64,000 bases of DNA from Planctomycetota bacterium (lineage in GTDB: Bacteria > Planctomycetota > Phycisphaerae > FEN-1346): NCBI GenBank assembly GCA_030602705.1, contig JAUVZF010000001.1:1-64000 (forward strand), written 5' to 3'. The notes under the pieces were generated by a model, which was not told where the DNA came from, did not search any database, and worked only from the letters and a program-made list of their open reading frames with translations. The position numbers and the translations under genes are program-made. Shown one piece after another: positions 55,825 to 64,000 of the stretch. Within the stretch, counting starts at the first letter, position 1. Every line of letters begins with the position of its first letter.

Positions 55825-56922
55825 ATGGCACACGACGTAACGTTGGTCCTCGGTGATGGAACCGGGCCGTCGCTGGCGGAGGTGACACGCGACGTCATCA
55901 ACGCCACCGGCGCCGAGATCAACTGGGACGTCCAGGAAGCGGGCACGGACTGCCTCGAAACGTGCGGCACACCCCTGCCCGACGCGCTCATGGAGAGCAT
56001 CCGGCGGACGGGCGTCGCCCTGAAGGCTCCCATCACGACGCCCGTCGGAAAGGGGTTCCGAAGCGTTAACGTTCACCTGCGGCAGACGTTCAACCTGTAC
56101 GCGTGCTTGAGACCCTGCAAGTGGTATCCCGGCGTCCGCAGCCGCTACGAGAACATCGACCTGGTAATCGTTCGCGAGAACACCGAGGACCTGTACGCGG
56201 GCGTCGAGTTCGAGAAGGGCCGGGAAGCAACCCGGACGCTCCACCGGACGATCAACGAACTCAGCGAGGACAAGAAGATCCGGACCGGCGAGGACACAAC
56301 CGGCATCAGCATCAAGCCCATCAGCGTTGAGGCCACCGAGCGGGTCCACCACTTCGCCTTCCGCTACGCCCGCCGGCACGGCCGCAGCAAGGTCACGACC
56401 ATCCACAAGGCCAACATCATGAAGCACTCCGACGGCCTGTGGCTGGAGGTGGCACGCCACGTGGCCGAGGCGTACACCGACATCGAGTTCGAGGACCGCA
56501 TCGTGGACAACATGTGCATGCAACTTGTGCAGAAGCCGGAACTGTACGACGTGCTGGTCCTGCCGAACCTCTACGGCGACATCCTGAGCGACCTGTGCGC
56601 GGGCCTGGTCGGCGGGCTCGGCGTTGCGCCGGGTGCAAACATCGGCGACGATGGTGCGATTTTCGAAGCCACGCATGGCTCCGCCCCGAAATACACGGGG
56701 CAGAACAAGGTCAACCCCACAGCGCTGATCCTCTCGGGCATGCTCATGCTCGATCACCTGGGCGAGAAGGACGCTGCCCGCCGTCTCGAAGCGGCGGTCG
56801 CCGCCGTCATCGCCGAGGGCAAGTCGGTTACCTACGACATGAAGCCGCACCGCGACGACCCCACCGCCGTGGGCACCCGCGAAATGGGGCAAGCCGTCAT
56901 CGAGAAGTTGGCTCAGCAATAA
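55825..56922 (+). CDS. NAD-type isocitrate dehydrogenase
   Basis: 365 residues. [29 protein letters not shown] substrate region (the S-x-N-x-x-L-R pattern favours isocitrate over isopropylmalate), [29 protein letters not shown], and [12 protein letters not shown]. The start is the second ATG of the frame, with AGGAAAGGC before it. Acts in the TCA cycle. Confidence 0.88.
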   Translation: MAHDVTLVLGDGTGPSLAEVTRDVINATGAEINWDVQEAGTDCLETCGTPLPDALMESIRRTGVALKAPITTPVGKGFRSVNVHLRQTFNLYACLRPCKWYPGVRSRYENIDLVIVRENTEDLYAGVEFEKGREATRTLHRTINELSEDKKIRTGEDTTGISIKPISVEATERVHHFAFRYARRHGRSKVTTIHKANIMKHSDGLWLEVARHVAEAYTDIEFEDRIVDNMCMQLVQKPELYDVLVLPNLYGDILSDLCAGLVGGLGVAPGANIGDDGAIFEATHGSAPKYTGQNKVNPTALILSGMLMLDHLGEKDAARRLEAAVAAVIAEGKSVTYDMKPHRDDPTAVGTREMGQAVIEKLAQQ

Positions 56923-56950
56923 TCCTTCGCATCGCGCATGGACGAGGGTT

Positions 56951-58078
56951 ATGGACGCCGACCGATCAACCGCGATGCCCCAACCGCCGCCGGATCGCCA
57001 AAGCCGGTGGCTGGCCCTCGTCTCGGGCGAGACGCGAGGTGTTGCGGCGTCGCTCGCGCGGTTCGGCCTTTGGGTGCTCTCGTTCGTTTACCGTCTCGGG
57101 CTTGCCGCCGGCAACCTGCGGCGGCTTCTTCCCGGCGGGGTCCAACACCCCCCCTGCCCCGTCGTGAGCGTCGGGAACCTGACGGTCGGCGGGACAGGCA
57201 AGACGCCGATGGCAGCCTACCTGGCGGACCTGGTGACGCGAATGGGCGGCGCGCCGCTCATCGTCAGCCGCGGCTACGGAAGCGACGAGGGCCGGCCCAA
57301 TGAGGAAGCCCGCGAACTCCAGCGTCTGTGCCCCGACGTGCCCCACGTTCAGAACCCCGATCGCGTCCGGGCCATTGAGGAGTGGATGCGACGCCGTCCG
57401 TGCGACGTTGCGATTCTCGACGACGGCTTTCAGCACCGCCGATGCGCGCGCGACCTCGACATCGTCCTGCTCGACGCCCTGCGCCCCTTCGGTTACGGCC
57501 GCCTGTTGCCGCGCGGCCTCCTGCGCGAGCCGCTATCGGCCTTGCGGCGAGCCGACGTCATCGTCATCACCCGGACGGAATCGATCGCCGCCGACGAGTT
57601 GGCAAAACTGAAAACGGAGGTCGGCAGGCTCGCACTTGGCGAAACGCCCGTTCTCCTGGCCGAACATCAACCGACCGCTATCCTCCTGCCGGACGGTTCG
57701 CGACGCGACCTCGAGTGGCTCGCGGGCCGCGAAGTCGCGGCAGTTTGCGGCATCGGCAATCCGCAAGCCTTTCGCATAACCCTGGAGCGACTGGGGGCAT
57801 GCATTGCGCCGTTCGAAACGTTCCGCGACCACCACGTTTACACACGCGAGGACCTGAACCGACTCGTCGGCGCGGCCGAGGCGGCGGGCGCCAAGATGCT
57901 TGTGACCACGGGCAAGGATTTTGTAAAATGGCTCCCGATGATCGAGGCCGCAGGGGTCGCGTCCCGAGTCGGGGTGGCAGCCCTTCAGATCGACCTTCGC
58001 ATAACGGAGGGCGAGGACGTGCTGCGTCGCCGAATCGCCGCGCTACTCGCCGCCTCCAAGAGCCAGGGGGAACACTGA
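56951..58078 (+). CDS. lpxK: Tetraacyldisaccharide 4'-kinase (lipid A)
   Basis: 375 residues. N-terminal membrane-near helix, then P-C-P-V-V-S-V-G-N-L-T-V-G-G-T-G-K-T-P (Walker A of LpxK), R-G-Y-G-S-D-E-G, and D-D-G-F-Q-H-R (the catalytic D-D-G-F-Q-H). It phosphorylates the 4' position of the lipid A precursor at the inner membrane. The stop overlaps the next start (TGATG). Confidence 0.94.
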   Translation: MDADRSTAMPQPPPDRQSRWLALVSGETRGVAASLARFGLWVLSFVYRLGLAAGNLRRLLPGGVQHPPCPVVSVGNLTVGGTGKTPMAAYLADLVTRMGGAPLIVSRGYGSDEGRPNEEARELQRLCPDVPHVQNPDRVRAIEEWMRRRPCDVAILDDGFQHRRCARDLDIVLLDALRPFGYGRLLPRGLLREPLSALRRADVIVITRTESIAADELAKLKTEVGRLALGETPVLLAEHQPTAILLPDGSRRDLEWLAGREVAAVCGIGNPQAFRITLERLGACIAPFETFRDHHVYTREDLNRLVGAAEAAGAKMLVTTGKDFVKWLPMIEAAGVASRVGVAALQIDLRITEGEDVLRRRIAALLAASKSQGEH

Positions 58079-59028
58079 TGCGCCAACCCAAGGCGTACCA
58101 ACCGATTGACCTGAAGCGGCTCGAGACGTTCTCCATCGCCGAGCGGGAGCACAAGGTCCGCCTGGCCGATCTCGTGTCTCCAGCCGGCGCGGGCGCCTCG
58201 ATGGCCGACTTCTTCGATTCCCTGCCCTCCACGCCCGTGACCGCCGGACTTCACGACCTCGCGGCGTCCATCGCCCGCGCCGTCAAGGCCGACGCACCCG
58301 TCGCGGTCGCCTTCGGAGGGCACGTCGTCAAGTGTGGCTTGGGGCCCCTGCTCATCGACATGATGGAAACCGGGATCATCACGGCCGTGGTCACCCACGG
58401 GGCGGGCGCCATCCACGACCTGGAACTCGCCTACCACGGCGCCACCAGCGAGGACCCCGCCCAGACGATCCGCGACGGCCGCTTCGGCATGGTCGAGGAG
58501 ACGCCGAGTTACCTGAACGACGCCGCGCGACTCGGCCGCCACCGCGGCCTGGGCCAGGCCATCGGCGACCTCATGAACGAGGATCCCGAGGAGTTCCCGC
58601 ACGCCGAGATCAGCATCCTGGCATCCGCCAGCCGCCTCGGCTGCACCGCCACCGTCCACGTGGCCATCGGGACCGACACCGTGCACATGCATCCCGAAGC
58701 CGACGGCGGCGACATCGGCGAGGCCACGCTCCTTGACTTCCGCAAACTCTGCGCCGTCGTCGCCGACATGCGCGACGGTGTTTGGATCAACCTCGGATCG
58801 GCCGTCATTCTGCCCGAAGTCTTTATGAAGGCCTACGCCGTGGCGACGAACCTCGGGGCAACGCTCGAGAAGATGGTCACCGCCAACCTCGACCAGATTC
58901 AACACTACCGGCCGCGAGAAAACGTCCTCACGCGGCCGACCGATCGCGGAATCGCCCTGACCGGCCACAACGAGATCCTGATGCCTTTGCTGAGGCATCT
59001 CGTGCTGCTGGAACTCGAATCCGGGTAG
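58078..59028 (+). CDS. Deoxyhypusine-synthase-like protein
   Basis: 316 residues. G-H-V-V-K-C-G-L-G-P-L-L-I-D-M-M-E-T-G-I-I-T-A-V-V-T-H-G-A-G-A-I-H-D-L-E-L-A-Y-H-G-A-T-S-E-D reproduces the NAD-binding and active-site layout of the deoxyhypusine synthase family. Bacteria lack the eukaryotic target eIF5A; bacterial relatives include homospermidine-synthase-like enzymes. Its place between lpxK and hldE (overlapping the former) suggests a link with envelope polyamine or sugar metabolism, which is inference. Confidence 0.75.
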   Translation: MRQPKAYQPIDLKRLETFSIAEREHKVRLADLVSPAGAGASMADFFDSLPSTPVTAGLHDLAASIARAVKADAPVAVAFGGHVVKCGLGPLLIDMMETGIITAVVTHGAGAIHDLELAYHGATSEDPAQTIRDGRFGMVEETPSYLNDAARLGRHRGLGQAIGDLMNEDPEEFPHAEISILASASRLGCTATVHVAIGTDTVHMHPEADGGDIGEATLLDFRKLCAVVADMRDGVWINLGSAVILPEVFMKAYAVATNLGATLEKMVTANLDQIQHYRPRENVLTRPTDRGIALTGHNEILMPLLRHLVLLELESG

Positions 59029-59037
59029 GAGAGATGT

Positions 59038-60552
59038 GTGTACCGCCAACTCGTTCAACTCGTTGAGGGGCTCGGGCGGCCGAGGATCCTGGTGGTCGGC
59101 GACCTCATGCTCGACCGTTACGTCTACGGCGATGCCGAGCGCATCAGCCCTGAGGCGCCCATCCAGATTCTCCGGGCCGAGGACACGGAGAGCCGTCTCG
59201 GCGGCGCGGGGTCTGTTGTTGCCAACCTCCGGGCCCTCGGCGCGGCCGTCAGCGTGTTCAGCGTTATCGGTCGCGACGCCGCGGGCGCCGAGGTCGGACG
59301 CGAATTGAAGGAAGGTGGTGTCCGGACGGGCGGCCTTCTGCGCCTCGGCGACCGGCCGACCACCATCAAGACGCGGTTCGTCGGACGTGCCCAACAACGC
59401 CATCCGCAGCAGGTGCTCCGCGTGGACCAGGAAGACACCCGCCCGCTCTCCCGCCAGATCGAGGACCGCCTGCTTTCAAAGTTCGAGGTGGCTCTGAAAG
59501 CCGCCGACGGCGCCGTCATCAGCGATTACAACAAGGGCGTTCTGACGCCGCGCCTCACCCGGTCGGTCATCCGCATGGCCCGCCGCAGCAAGGTCCCCGT
59601 CGTGGTCGATCCCATCAAGGCGCCCGACTACAGCAAGTACCGTCGTGCGACGCTCCTGACGCCAAACCGGAGCGAGACGGAACTGGCGTCCGGCGTCCGC
59701 CTGACCGGTCGGGGAGCCGTCCGGCGGGCCGCGAAACGGTTGCTCCACGAGTTGGCGCTCGACGCACTGGTCGTCACCCTCGACAAGGAAGGCGCCTGGC
59801 TGGCCGCCAGGGGAAAGCCCGGCAAGATGATCCCGACGCGGCCGCGGCCGGTTTACGACGTGACGGGCGCCGGCGACATGGTCATCTCGGTCATTGCGCT
59901 CGCGCTGGCGGCGGGGGCACCGTTGCCGGACGCGGTGCGTCTGGCGAACGTGGCCGGCGGGCTGGAGGTCATGAAGTTCGGCGTCCAGACCGTCTCGCGC
60001 GACGAGATCATTACCGAACTGCTTGAGGAGGCCCGCCGCAGCGGCAACAAACTCCGGACGCTCGACGGTCTGCTCGCCGACCTGGCCCGGCACCGGGCGC
60101 GCGGCGAGAGCGTGGCGTTTACGAACGGCTGCTTCGATCTGATTCATGCGGGGCACATCGAGTATTTCGACTTCGCCGCCAGCCAGAGCGACGTCCTCGT
60201 CGTCGGATTGAACTCCGACCGGAGCGTCCGCGCCCTGAAAGGGCCGCAGCGCCCGATCTGTCCTCAGCGGCAGCGCGCCCGCGTGCTCTCGGCCATCGAG
60301 GTGATTGACTACATCGTCATCTTCGACGAGGACACACCGCAGAAACTCATCGAGGCCGTCCGTCCCGACGCCCTCATCAAGGGCGAGGATTGGCGGCGCA
60401 AAGGCGTGGTCGGCCGCAGGTTCGTCGAATCGTATGGCGGCCGAGTGGTCCTGGCCCCCCTCGTCAAAGGTCTCAGCACGACCGACCTGGTGAACCGTAT
60501 CCGAGGCACCGGCGCGGCGGCATCCCGCCCGCCGAAGGGAGGATCGTCATGA
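59038..60552 (+). CDS. hldE: Bifunctional heptose kinase / ADP-transferase HldE
   Basis: 504 residues from GTG. N-terminal PfkB-type kinase: V-V-G-D-L-M-L-D-R-Y-V-Y-G, R-L-G-G-A-G-S-V-V-A-N, and V-T-G-A-G-D-M-V near 279-286. C-terminal nucleotidyltransferase from ~355: F-T-N-G-C-F-D-L-I-H-A-G-H-I-E-Y-F, with the G-x-F-D-x-x-H-x-G-H core. Makes ADP-D-glycero-beta-D-manno-heptose precursors for LPS. First gene of the heptose operon. Confidence 0.95.
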   Translation: MYRQLVQLVEGLGRPRILVVGDLMLDRYVYGDAERISPEAPIQILRAEDTESRLGGAGSVVANLRALGAAVSVFSVIGRDAAGAEVGRELKEGGVRTGGLLRLGDRPTTIKTRFVGRAQQRHPQQVLRVDQEDTRPLSRQIEDRLLSKFEVALKAADGAVISDYNKGVLTPRLTRSVIRMARRSKVPVVVDPIKAPDYSKYRRATLLTPNRSETELASGVRLTGRGAVRRAAKRLLHELALDALVVTLDKEGAWLAARGKPGKMIPTRPRPVYDVTGAGDMVISVIALALAAGAPLPDAVRLANVAGGLEVMKFGVQTVSRDEIITELLEEARRSGNKLRTLDGLLADLARHRARGESVAFTNGCFDLIHAGHIEYFDFAASQSDVLVVGLNSDRSVRALKGPQRPICPQRQRARVLSAIEVIDYIVIFDEDTPQKLIEAVRPDALIKGEDWRRKGVVGRRFVESYGGRVVLAPLVKGLSTTDLVNRIRGTGAAASRPPKGGSS

Positions 60553-61142
60553 TCGAACCGATCCAGGCGCATCTTCGCATGAGTGCCGACGTGTGCACGC
60601 AGATGGCCGACGAACTGGCCGAGCCGACGGCCCGTGCTGCCAAGATGCTCATCGAGGCCGTCCGCGGCGGGCACACGGTTTACGTCTGCGGCGACGGGGG
60701 CAGCGCCGCCCAGGCCCAGCACATTGCCGGGGAACTGGTCGGACGGTTCCTCAAGGAACGGGCCGCCCTGCCCTGCGTCGCACTGACGACCGACACGAGC
60801 ATCCTGACGGCCGTCGCGAACGATTACGATTTCGAGGACGTTTTCGCGCGGCAGGTTGAGGGCCTCGTCAAGGAGGGCGACGTGCTCTGGGCGCTTTCAA
60901 CGAGCGGCAACAGCGTTAACGTCCTGAAGGCGGTGTCGCTTGCCCGCAAGCGCGGGGCCAAGGTGCTTGGAATGACCGGCCGCGGCGGCGGCAAGTTGAA
61001 GGAACTCTGCGACGTGGTGCTCTGCGTGCCGGCCGACTCGAGTCCGCCGATTCAGGAAGGGCATCTGGTGCTCCTCCATATTCTCTGCGGACTCCTCGAA
61101 CAGGGCGCCTTCGCGAAAGAGACGCCCGAAACCGAAGGATGA
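60549..61142 (+). CDS. gmhA: Sedoheptulose-7-phosphate isomerase
   Basis: 197 residues from the ATG that overlaps the hldE stop. SIS fold: C-G-D-G-G-S-A-A-Q-A-Q-H-I-A-G-E-L, V-A-N-D-Y-D-F-E-D-V-F, S-T-S-G-N-S-x-N-V-L, and Q-E-G-H-L-x-x-L-H near the end, which hold the active-site residues of GmhA. First step of the ADP-heptose path. Confidence 0.96.
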   Translation: MIEPIQAHLRMSADVCTQMADELAEPTARAAKMLIEAVRGGHTVYVCGDGGSAAQAQHIAGELVGRFLKERAALPCVALTTDTSILTAVANDYDFEDVFARQVEGLVKEGDVLWALSTSGNSVNVLKAVSLARKRGAKVLGMTGRGGGKLKELCDVVLCVPADSSPPIQEGHLVLLHILCGLLEQGAFAKETPETEG

Positions 61143-61148
61143 TACCTC

Positions 61149-62417
61149 GTGGCCGATGCGGCAGTATTTCTGGACCGTGACGGAACGCTTATCGAGGAGG
61201 TCGGCTACGCCTCCCGGCCGGAGCAGATCCGTATCCTTGGCGGGGTGGGCCGCGCGCTGGCAGACCTGGCAGAAGGTGGATACAAACTGATCGTCGTCAC
61301 GAACCAGTCGGGCATGGCGCGCGGCCTTTCGACCGAAGAGGATCTCGAACGGTTTCATCAGGCCCTCGATGAGCAACTCGACATGCTCGGCGTGCGGCTG
61401 GACGCCTACTACGTGTGCCCGCACCATCCCGACCTCCCGAACTCGCCCAGGCCCGACCTGGTCGTCGAGTGCGATTGCCGAAAGCCCAAGCCGGGGCTCA
61501 TCCTGCAAGCGGCGGAAGACTTCCGGATCGACCTTTCGGCTTCGTGGACGGTGGGCGACACATGGCGAGACATTGCGGCCGGCCAGGCCGCCGGTGCGAA
61601 GACAATCAAACTGCCGGCCGACGCGGACCACGACTTCGCCCGTCCGCCGGATGTCGGCCTGCCCACGGCCGAGGCCGACAGCCTGGCCGAGGCCGCCCGC
61701 ATCATTCTCGGCATCGCGGATGCCGAGGCCGACCTCGCCAGCGAGACCCCTGAAACCGTAGACGAGCAGGCCGAGGAGCCGCCGGACGAAACGATGGAAG
61801 AGCCATCGTCCGAGGAAGTTTCCGAGTCCACAGAGACCGACGAGTCGGCTCAGGTCGAGGACGCGGCGCCGCCCGAAGAGAACATCGAGGATACGGAGGA
61901 GGCGCAAGCCTCCGAAGACGTCGAGGCCGTGGGTGTTCTCGAACAGGTGCCGGACGAGCAACCGTCCGACGAGCCGGAACCCGAAACATCAGAGGAGGAG
62001 CCCGTCATGGCTCCAGAGGGTGCTTCCCGCTTGGCTGCGATGGCGGGGCAGTGCGCCCGCTGCGGACAGGACGTCTCGGAGAGCGACCTTGCCGACGGAA
62101 AGGCCGGCGAGCGCGACGGATTCCTCCTGTGCTCCGAGTGTCTTGCCCGCCATCCTCGCGAGTCGGCCGGTGCGTTTCCGAGCGGAGAGAAGGACCTGCT
62201 GCGGTCGATGCTTGTGGAACTGCGGCGGATGAACCGGGCGCGGCAGATATCGGGCCTGACGTGGCTGCGGATGCTGGCATACATCATCCAGGCCGGCGCG
62301 CTCTTCTGTGGCCTGGTTCTGGGGCTTGTGAGCGAAGAGAAGGCCCTGTACATCCAACTCGCCGTTTTTCTGCAACTGGTGGTCGTCGCGCTTGTGCTTT
62401 TCGAGAGAAGGCCATGA
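61149..62417 (+). CDS. gmhB: GmhB phosphatase fused to acidic linker, zinc ribbon and membrane segments
   Basis: 422 residues. Residues 1-~180 are the HAD phosphatase GmhB: F-L-D-R-D-G-T-L, V-T-N-Q-S-G, C-P-H-H-P and C-D-C-R-K-P (the zinc loop), and V-G-D-T-W-R-D. Residues ~190-290 are a Glu/Asp-rich linker. Then a C-x2-C...C-x2-C zinc ribbon (C-A-R-C-G...L-C-S-E-C), a short basic helix and two membrane segments (~375-420). Stand-alone GmhB ends near 180, so this form would be tethered to the inner membrane. The start is GTG. Confidence 0.9.
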   Translation: MADAAVFLDRDGTLIEEVGYASRPEQIRILGGVGRALADLAEGGYKLIVVTNQSGMARGLSTEEDLERFHQALDEQLDMLGVRLDAYYVCPHHPDLPNSPRPDLVVECDCRKPKPGLILQAAEDFRIDLSASWTVGDTWRDIAAGQAAGAKTIKLPADADHDFARPPDVGLPTAEADSLAEAARIILGIADAEADLASETPETVDEQAEEPPDETMEEPSSEEVSESTETDESAQVEDAAPPEENIEDTEEAQASEDVEAVGVLEQVPDEQPSDEPEPETSEEEPVMAPEGASRLAAMAGQCARCGQDVSESDLADGKAGERDGFLLCSECLARHPRESAGAFPSGEKDLLRSMLVELRRMNRARQISGLTWLRMLAYIIQAGALFCGLVLGLVSEEKALYIQLAVFLQLVVVALVLFERRP

Positions 62418-63442
62418 CGCTGGCGGTGGCATTGCCGAATTGGGTAGGCGATGCCGTCATGGCGACGCCGACCTTGCGTGCCCTTCGCGCACGTTTTCCC
62501 GACGAGCGTATCGTAGCCGTCGCACGCCCATACGTGCGTCCGGTCCTCGACCCGAACCCGTGGACGGACGCGTTCATCGAGGCCGACAAGTCAGCAGGAC
62601 CGTTCCGCGCGGCCGTGCGGGCGCTGCGGCGCGAATCCATCGAGACGGGCGTCCTTCTGCCGAACAGTTTTCGCAGCGCCCTGATGTTTTGGCTCGGAGG
62701 CGTGCACCGGCGGGTCGGCTACGCCCGGGGCGGGCGCGGCTTTCTGCTGACCGATCGGCTCCAGGCCCGACGCTGCAGCGGCCGGTTCGTCCCAACGCCG
62801 CAGATCACCTGCTACTTGGCGCTGGCCGAACATCTCGGCGCGCCCACCGACGACCGACGTATGGAACTCGCGACGACCGAGCAGGACGAGGCTGCCGCAA
62901 CAGCGGCGTACGAGACGGCCGAACTCGAGCCGGCCACCACGCTGCTGCTTTGCCCCGGTTACGCCTTCGGGCCGTCGAAGGCATGGCCGGCGCCGCACTG
63001 GGGCGAACTGGTTCGCGGCGCGCGCGAGCGGTTCGGCCTGCGGTCGGCCGTCCTGTGCAGCCCAAAGGAGGCACAGTTGGCAACCGCCATCTCTGATGCG
63101 GCCGGGGGGTGCCCGACGTTCTGCGACAAAGGCATCAGCCTGGCGTCGGCCCGCGCGGTCGTTCGGCGCGGGCGCGCCATGGTGACGATCGACAGCGGCT
63201 TGAGGCATTACGCCGCAGCCTTCGGACGGCCCGTCGTGGCGCTGTTCGGGCCGACGCACATCGAGTGGACCGAAACATGGTACGCCAAGGAAGTCCGCCT
63301 CCAGGCTGCGGTTCCGTGCAGAGCGTGTCAGGAGCCGGTGTGCCCGATCGGGACGACCGAGTGCATGTGGAAGATCAGGCCGGACGAGGTGCTCGACGCC
63401 CTGGCCGAAGTGATTCGCCGCGACAATACCGACTGTGGGTAG
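62414..63442 (+). CDS. ADP-heptose:LPS heptosyltransferase (WaaF-like)
   Basis: 342 residues; ATG overlaps the gmhB stop. GT9 family: A-L-P-N-W-V-G-D-A-V-M-A-T-P, R-V-G-Y-A-R-G-G-R-G-F-L-L-T, P-G-Y-A-F-G-P-S-K-A-W-P, and F-G-P-T-H-I-E-W-T. The N-terminal N-W-V-G-D-A is typical of heptosyltransferase II. Adds heptose to the LPS core at the cytoplasmic face. Confidence 0.9.
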   Translation: MTLAVALPNWVGDAVMATPTLRALRARFPDERIVAVARPYVRPVLDPNPWTDAFIEADKSAGPFRAAVRALRRESIETGVLLPNSFRSALMFWLGGVHRRVGYARGGRGFLLTDRLQARRCSGRFVPTPQITCYLALAEHLGAPTDDRRMELATTEQDEAAATAAYETAELEPATTLLLCPGYAFGPSKAWPAPHWGELVRGARERFGLRSAVLCSPKEAQLATAISDAAGGCPTFCDKGISLASARAVVRRGRAMVTIDSGLRHYAAAFGRPVVALFGPTHIEWTETWYAKEVRLQAAVPCRACQEPVCPIGTTECMWKIRPDEVLDALAEVIRRDNTDCG

Positions 63443-63445
63443 CGT

Positions 63446-64000
63446 ATGCTCGACCGCGAACGACTCGCCGGAATCCGCGACGGGCGCGAAACGCCCGACG
63501 ACCTGGCGTCGATTGTCATTCCGCATTATCAAACGGCGGACCTCGCGACGTTGTGCCTGCGGGCGATCCGTCGCATGACCAACCACCCGTACGAGACGAT
63601 CGTCGTCGACAACCACAGCCGCGACGGTTCGCTCGAGGCCCTGCGCCGGGTGAAATGGATCCGACTGGTTGAGCGCGGACCGCAGGCCGAGTCCGAGGCC
63701 GTCTACGCTCACGCCGGCGCCATGGACATCGGCACGGCCCAAGCGCGGGGACGCTGGCTTGTCACTTTCCATACCGATACAATCGTGCGCCGTGAAGGTT
63801 GGCTCGGGGAGATGATCGCCCGGCTCAAGGCCGATCCGAAAGCCGCTGCGCTCGGGTCGGGCAAACTTGAGGCCGACCCCGGCTGGTACCGTGCGATGAA
63901 ACGCCTCTGGGACACGCACCGGATGAAATCGGCGGCGAGGCGTGCGGTCGGCTTGCCGCCCGATCCCAGACACGAGCCCAAGGCATGGTACCCGCGGTCG
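63446..64000 (+). CDS. Glycosyltransferase family 2 (cut by window end)
   Basis: Begins M-L-D-R-E-R-L-A-G-I-R-D-G-R. V-I-P-H-Y-Q-T and I-V-V-D-N-H-S-R-D-G-S are the first two strands of a GT-A fold, and F-H-T-D-T takes the position of the DxD metal motif. The last codon is beyond the window. In line with the heptose genes it probably adds a core or O-antigen sugar. Confidence 0.82.
   Translation, partial: MLDRERLAGIRDGRETPDDLASIVIPHYQTADLATLCLRAIRRMTNHPYETIVVDNHSRDGSLEALRRVKWIRLVERGPQAESEAVYAHAGAMDIGTAQARGRWLVTFHTDTIVRREGWLGEMIARLKADPKAAALGSGKLEADPGWYRAMKRLWDTHRMKSAARRAVGLPPDPRHEPKAWYPRS

Noticed and set aside
1-64000. tRNA genes or a prophage attachment site
   Set aside because: No cloverleaf was found by eye, and with the left end of the prophage outside the window an attachment core cannot be matched.

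Overview
The window joins two kinds of DNA. Positions 1 to about 29,400 are a prophage (or another integrated phage-like element). Positions of about 30,000 to 64,000 are chromosomal genes of a GC-rich Gram-negative bacterium. LPS genes (lpxK, hldE, gmhA, gmhB, a heptosyltransferase) show an outer membrane. A DUF1571 protein, a PilMNO/PilBTC cluster with unusual tandem surface-type pilus proteins, and a DHS-like gene beside the heptose operon point to Planctomycetota. That assignment is inference from gene content.

Prophage. A very large virion-type protein (LPD38-like) is followed on the + strand by a holin-like protein, a lipoprotein and two small proteins. From 5.3 to 29.4 kb there is a long, tightly packed minus-strand block, with many gene junctions overlapping as ATGA. 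It encodes a serine recombinase, RusA, a DnaC-like loader, a replication-type protein, a frameshifted DNA methyltransferase, a lysozyme-like protein, a LexA-like HTH protein, an ERF annealing protein and many small zinc-knuckle or coiled-coil proteins. Five related HNH genes, four of them opposing this operon, each have their own sigma70-type promoter and a shared hairpin leader. At the right end an IS110-like protein without a visible RuvC domain is translationally coupled (ATGA) to a gene made almost wholly of an array: conserved 9-bp boxes of two alternating types, each separated by exactly 9 variable bases, with a 36-bp period repeated 17 times. This is the strongest candidate in the window for an undescribed system. 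A second constant/variable array (18 pentamers of form NNGCC) lies at 3.84 to 3.93 kb.

Chromosome. An FHA protein precedes a type IV pilus operon (pilM, N, O, P-like, B, T, C and pilin-like genes; 31.1 to 42.7 kb), which ends in two near-identical terminators. Next is a type II-C CRISPR locus: a 14-repeat array whose repeats each contain a promoter-like -35/-10 pair, an intact cas9, and a divergent tracrRNA gene ending in a UUCG hairpin and T run. Between array and cas9 are an in-place remnant of the start of cas1 and one of the end of cas2, so an internal deletion removed the adaptation genes. The first two spacers match the ERF gene of the prophage in this same window at 27 of 31 positions each, with mismatches gathered at the predicted PAM-proximal end. 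The prophage therefore looks like an escape relative of a phage the locus once recorded.

Beyond a repeat-rich spacer lie thrS-infC-rpmI-rplT-pheS (minus strand, promoter visible), a LysE-type exporter, a methyltransferase, the DUF1571 protein, a HAD phosphatase, isocitrate dehydrogenase, lpxK, a DHS-like gene, and the ADP-heptose operon hldE-gmhA-gmhB-heptosyltransferase-glycosyltransferase. The gmhB product carries an acidic linker, a zinc ribbon and membrane segments. The window ends inside the glycosyltransferase gene.
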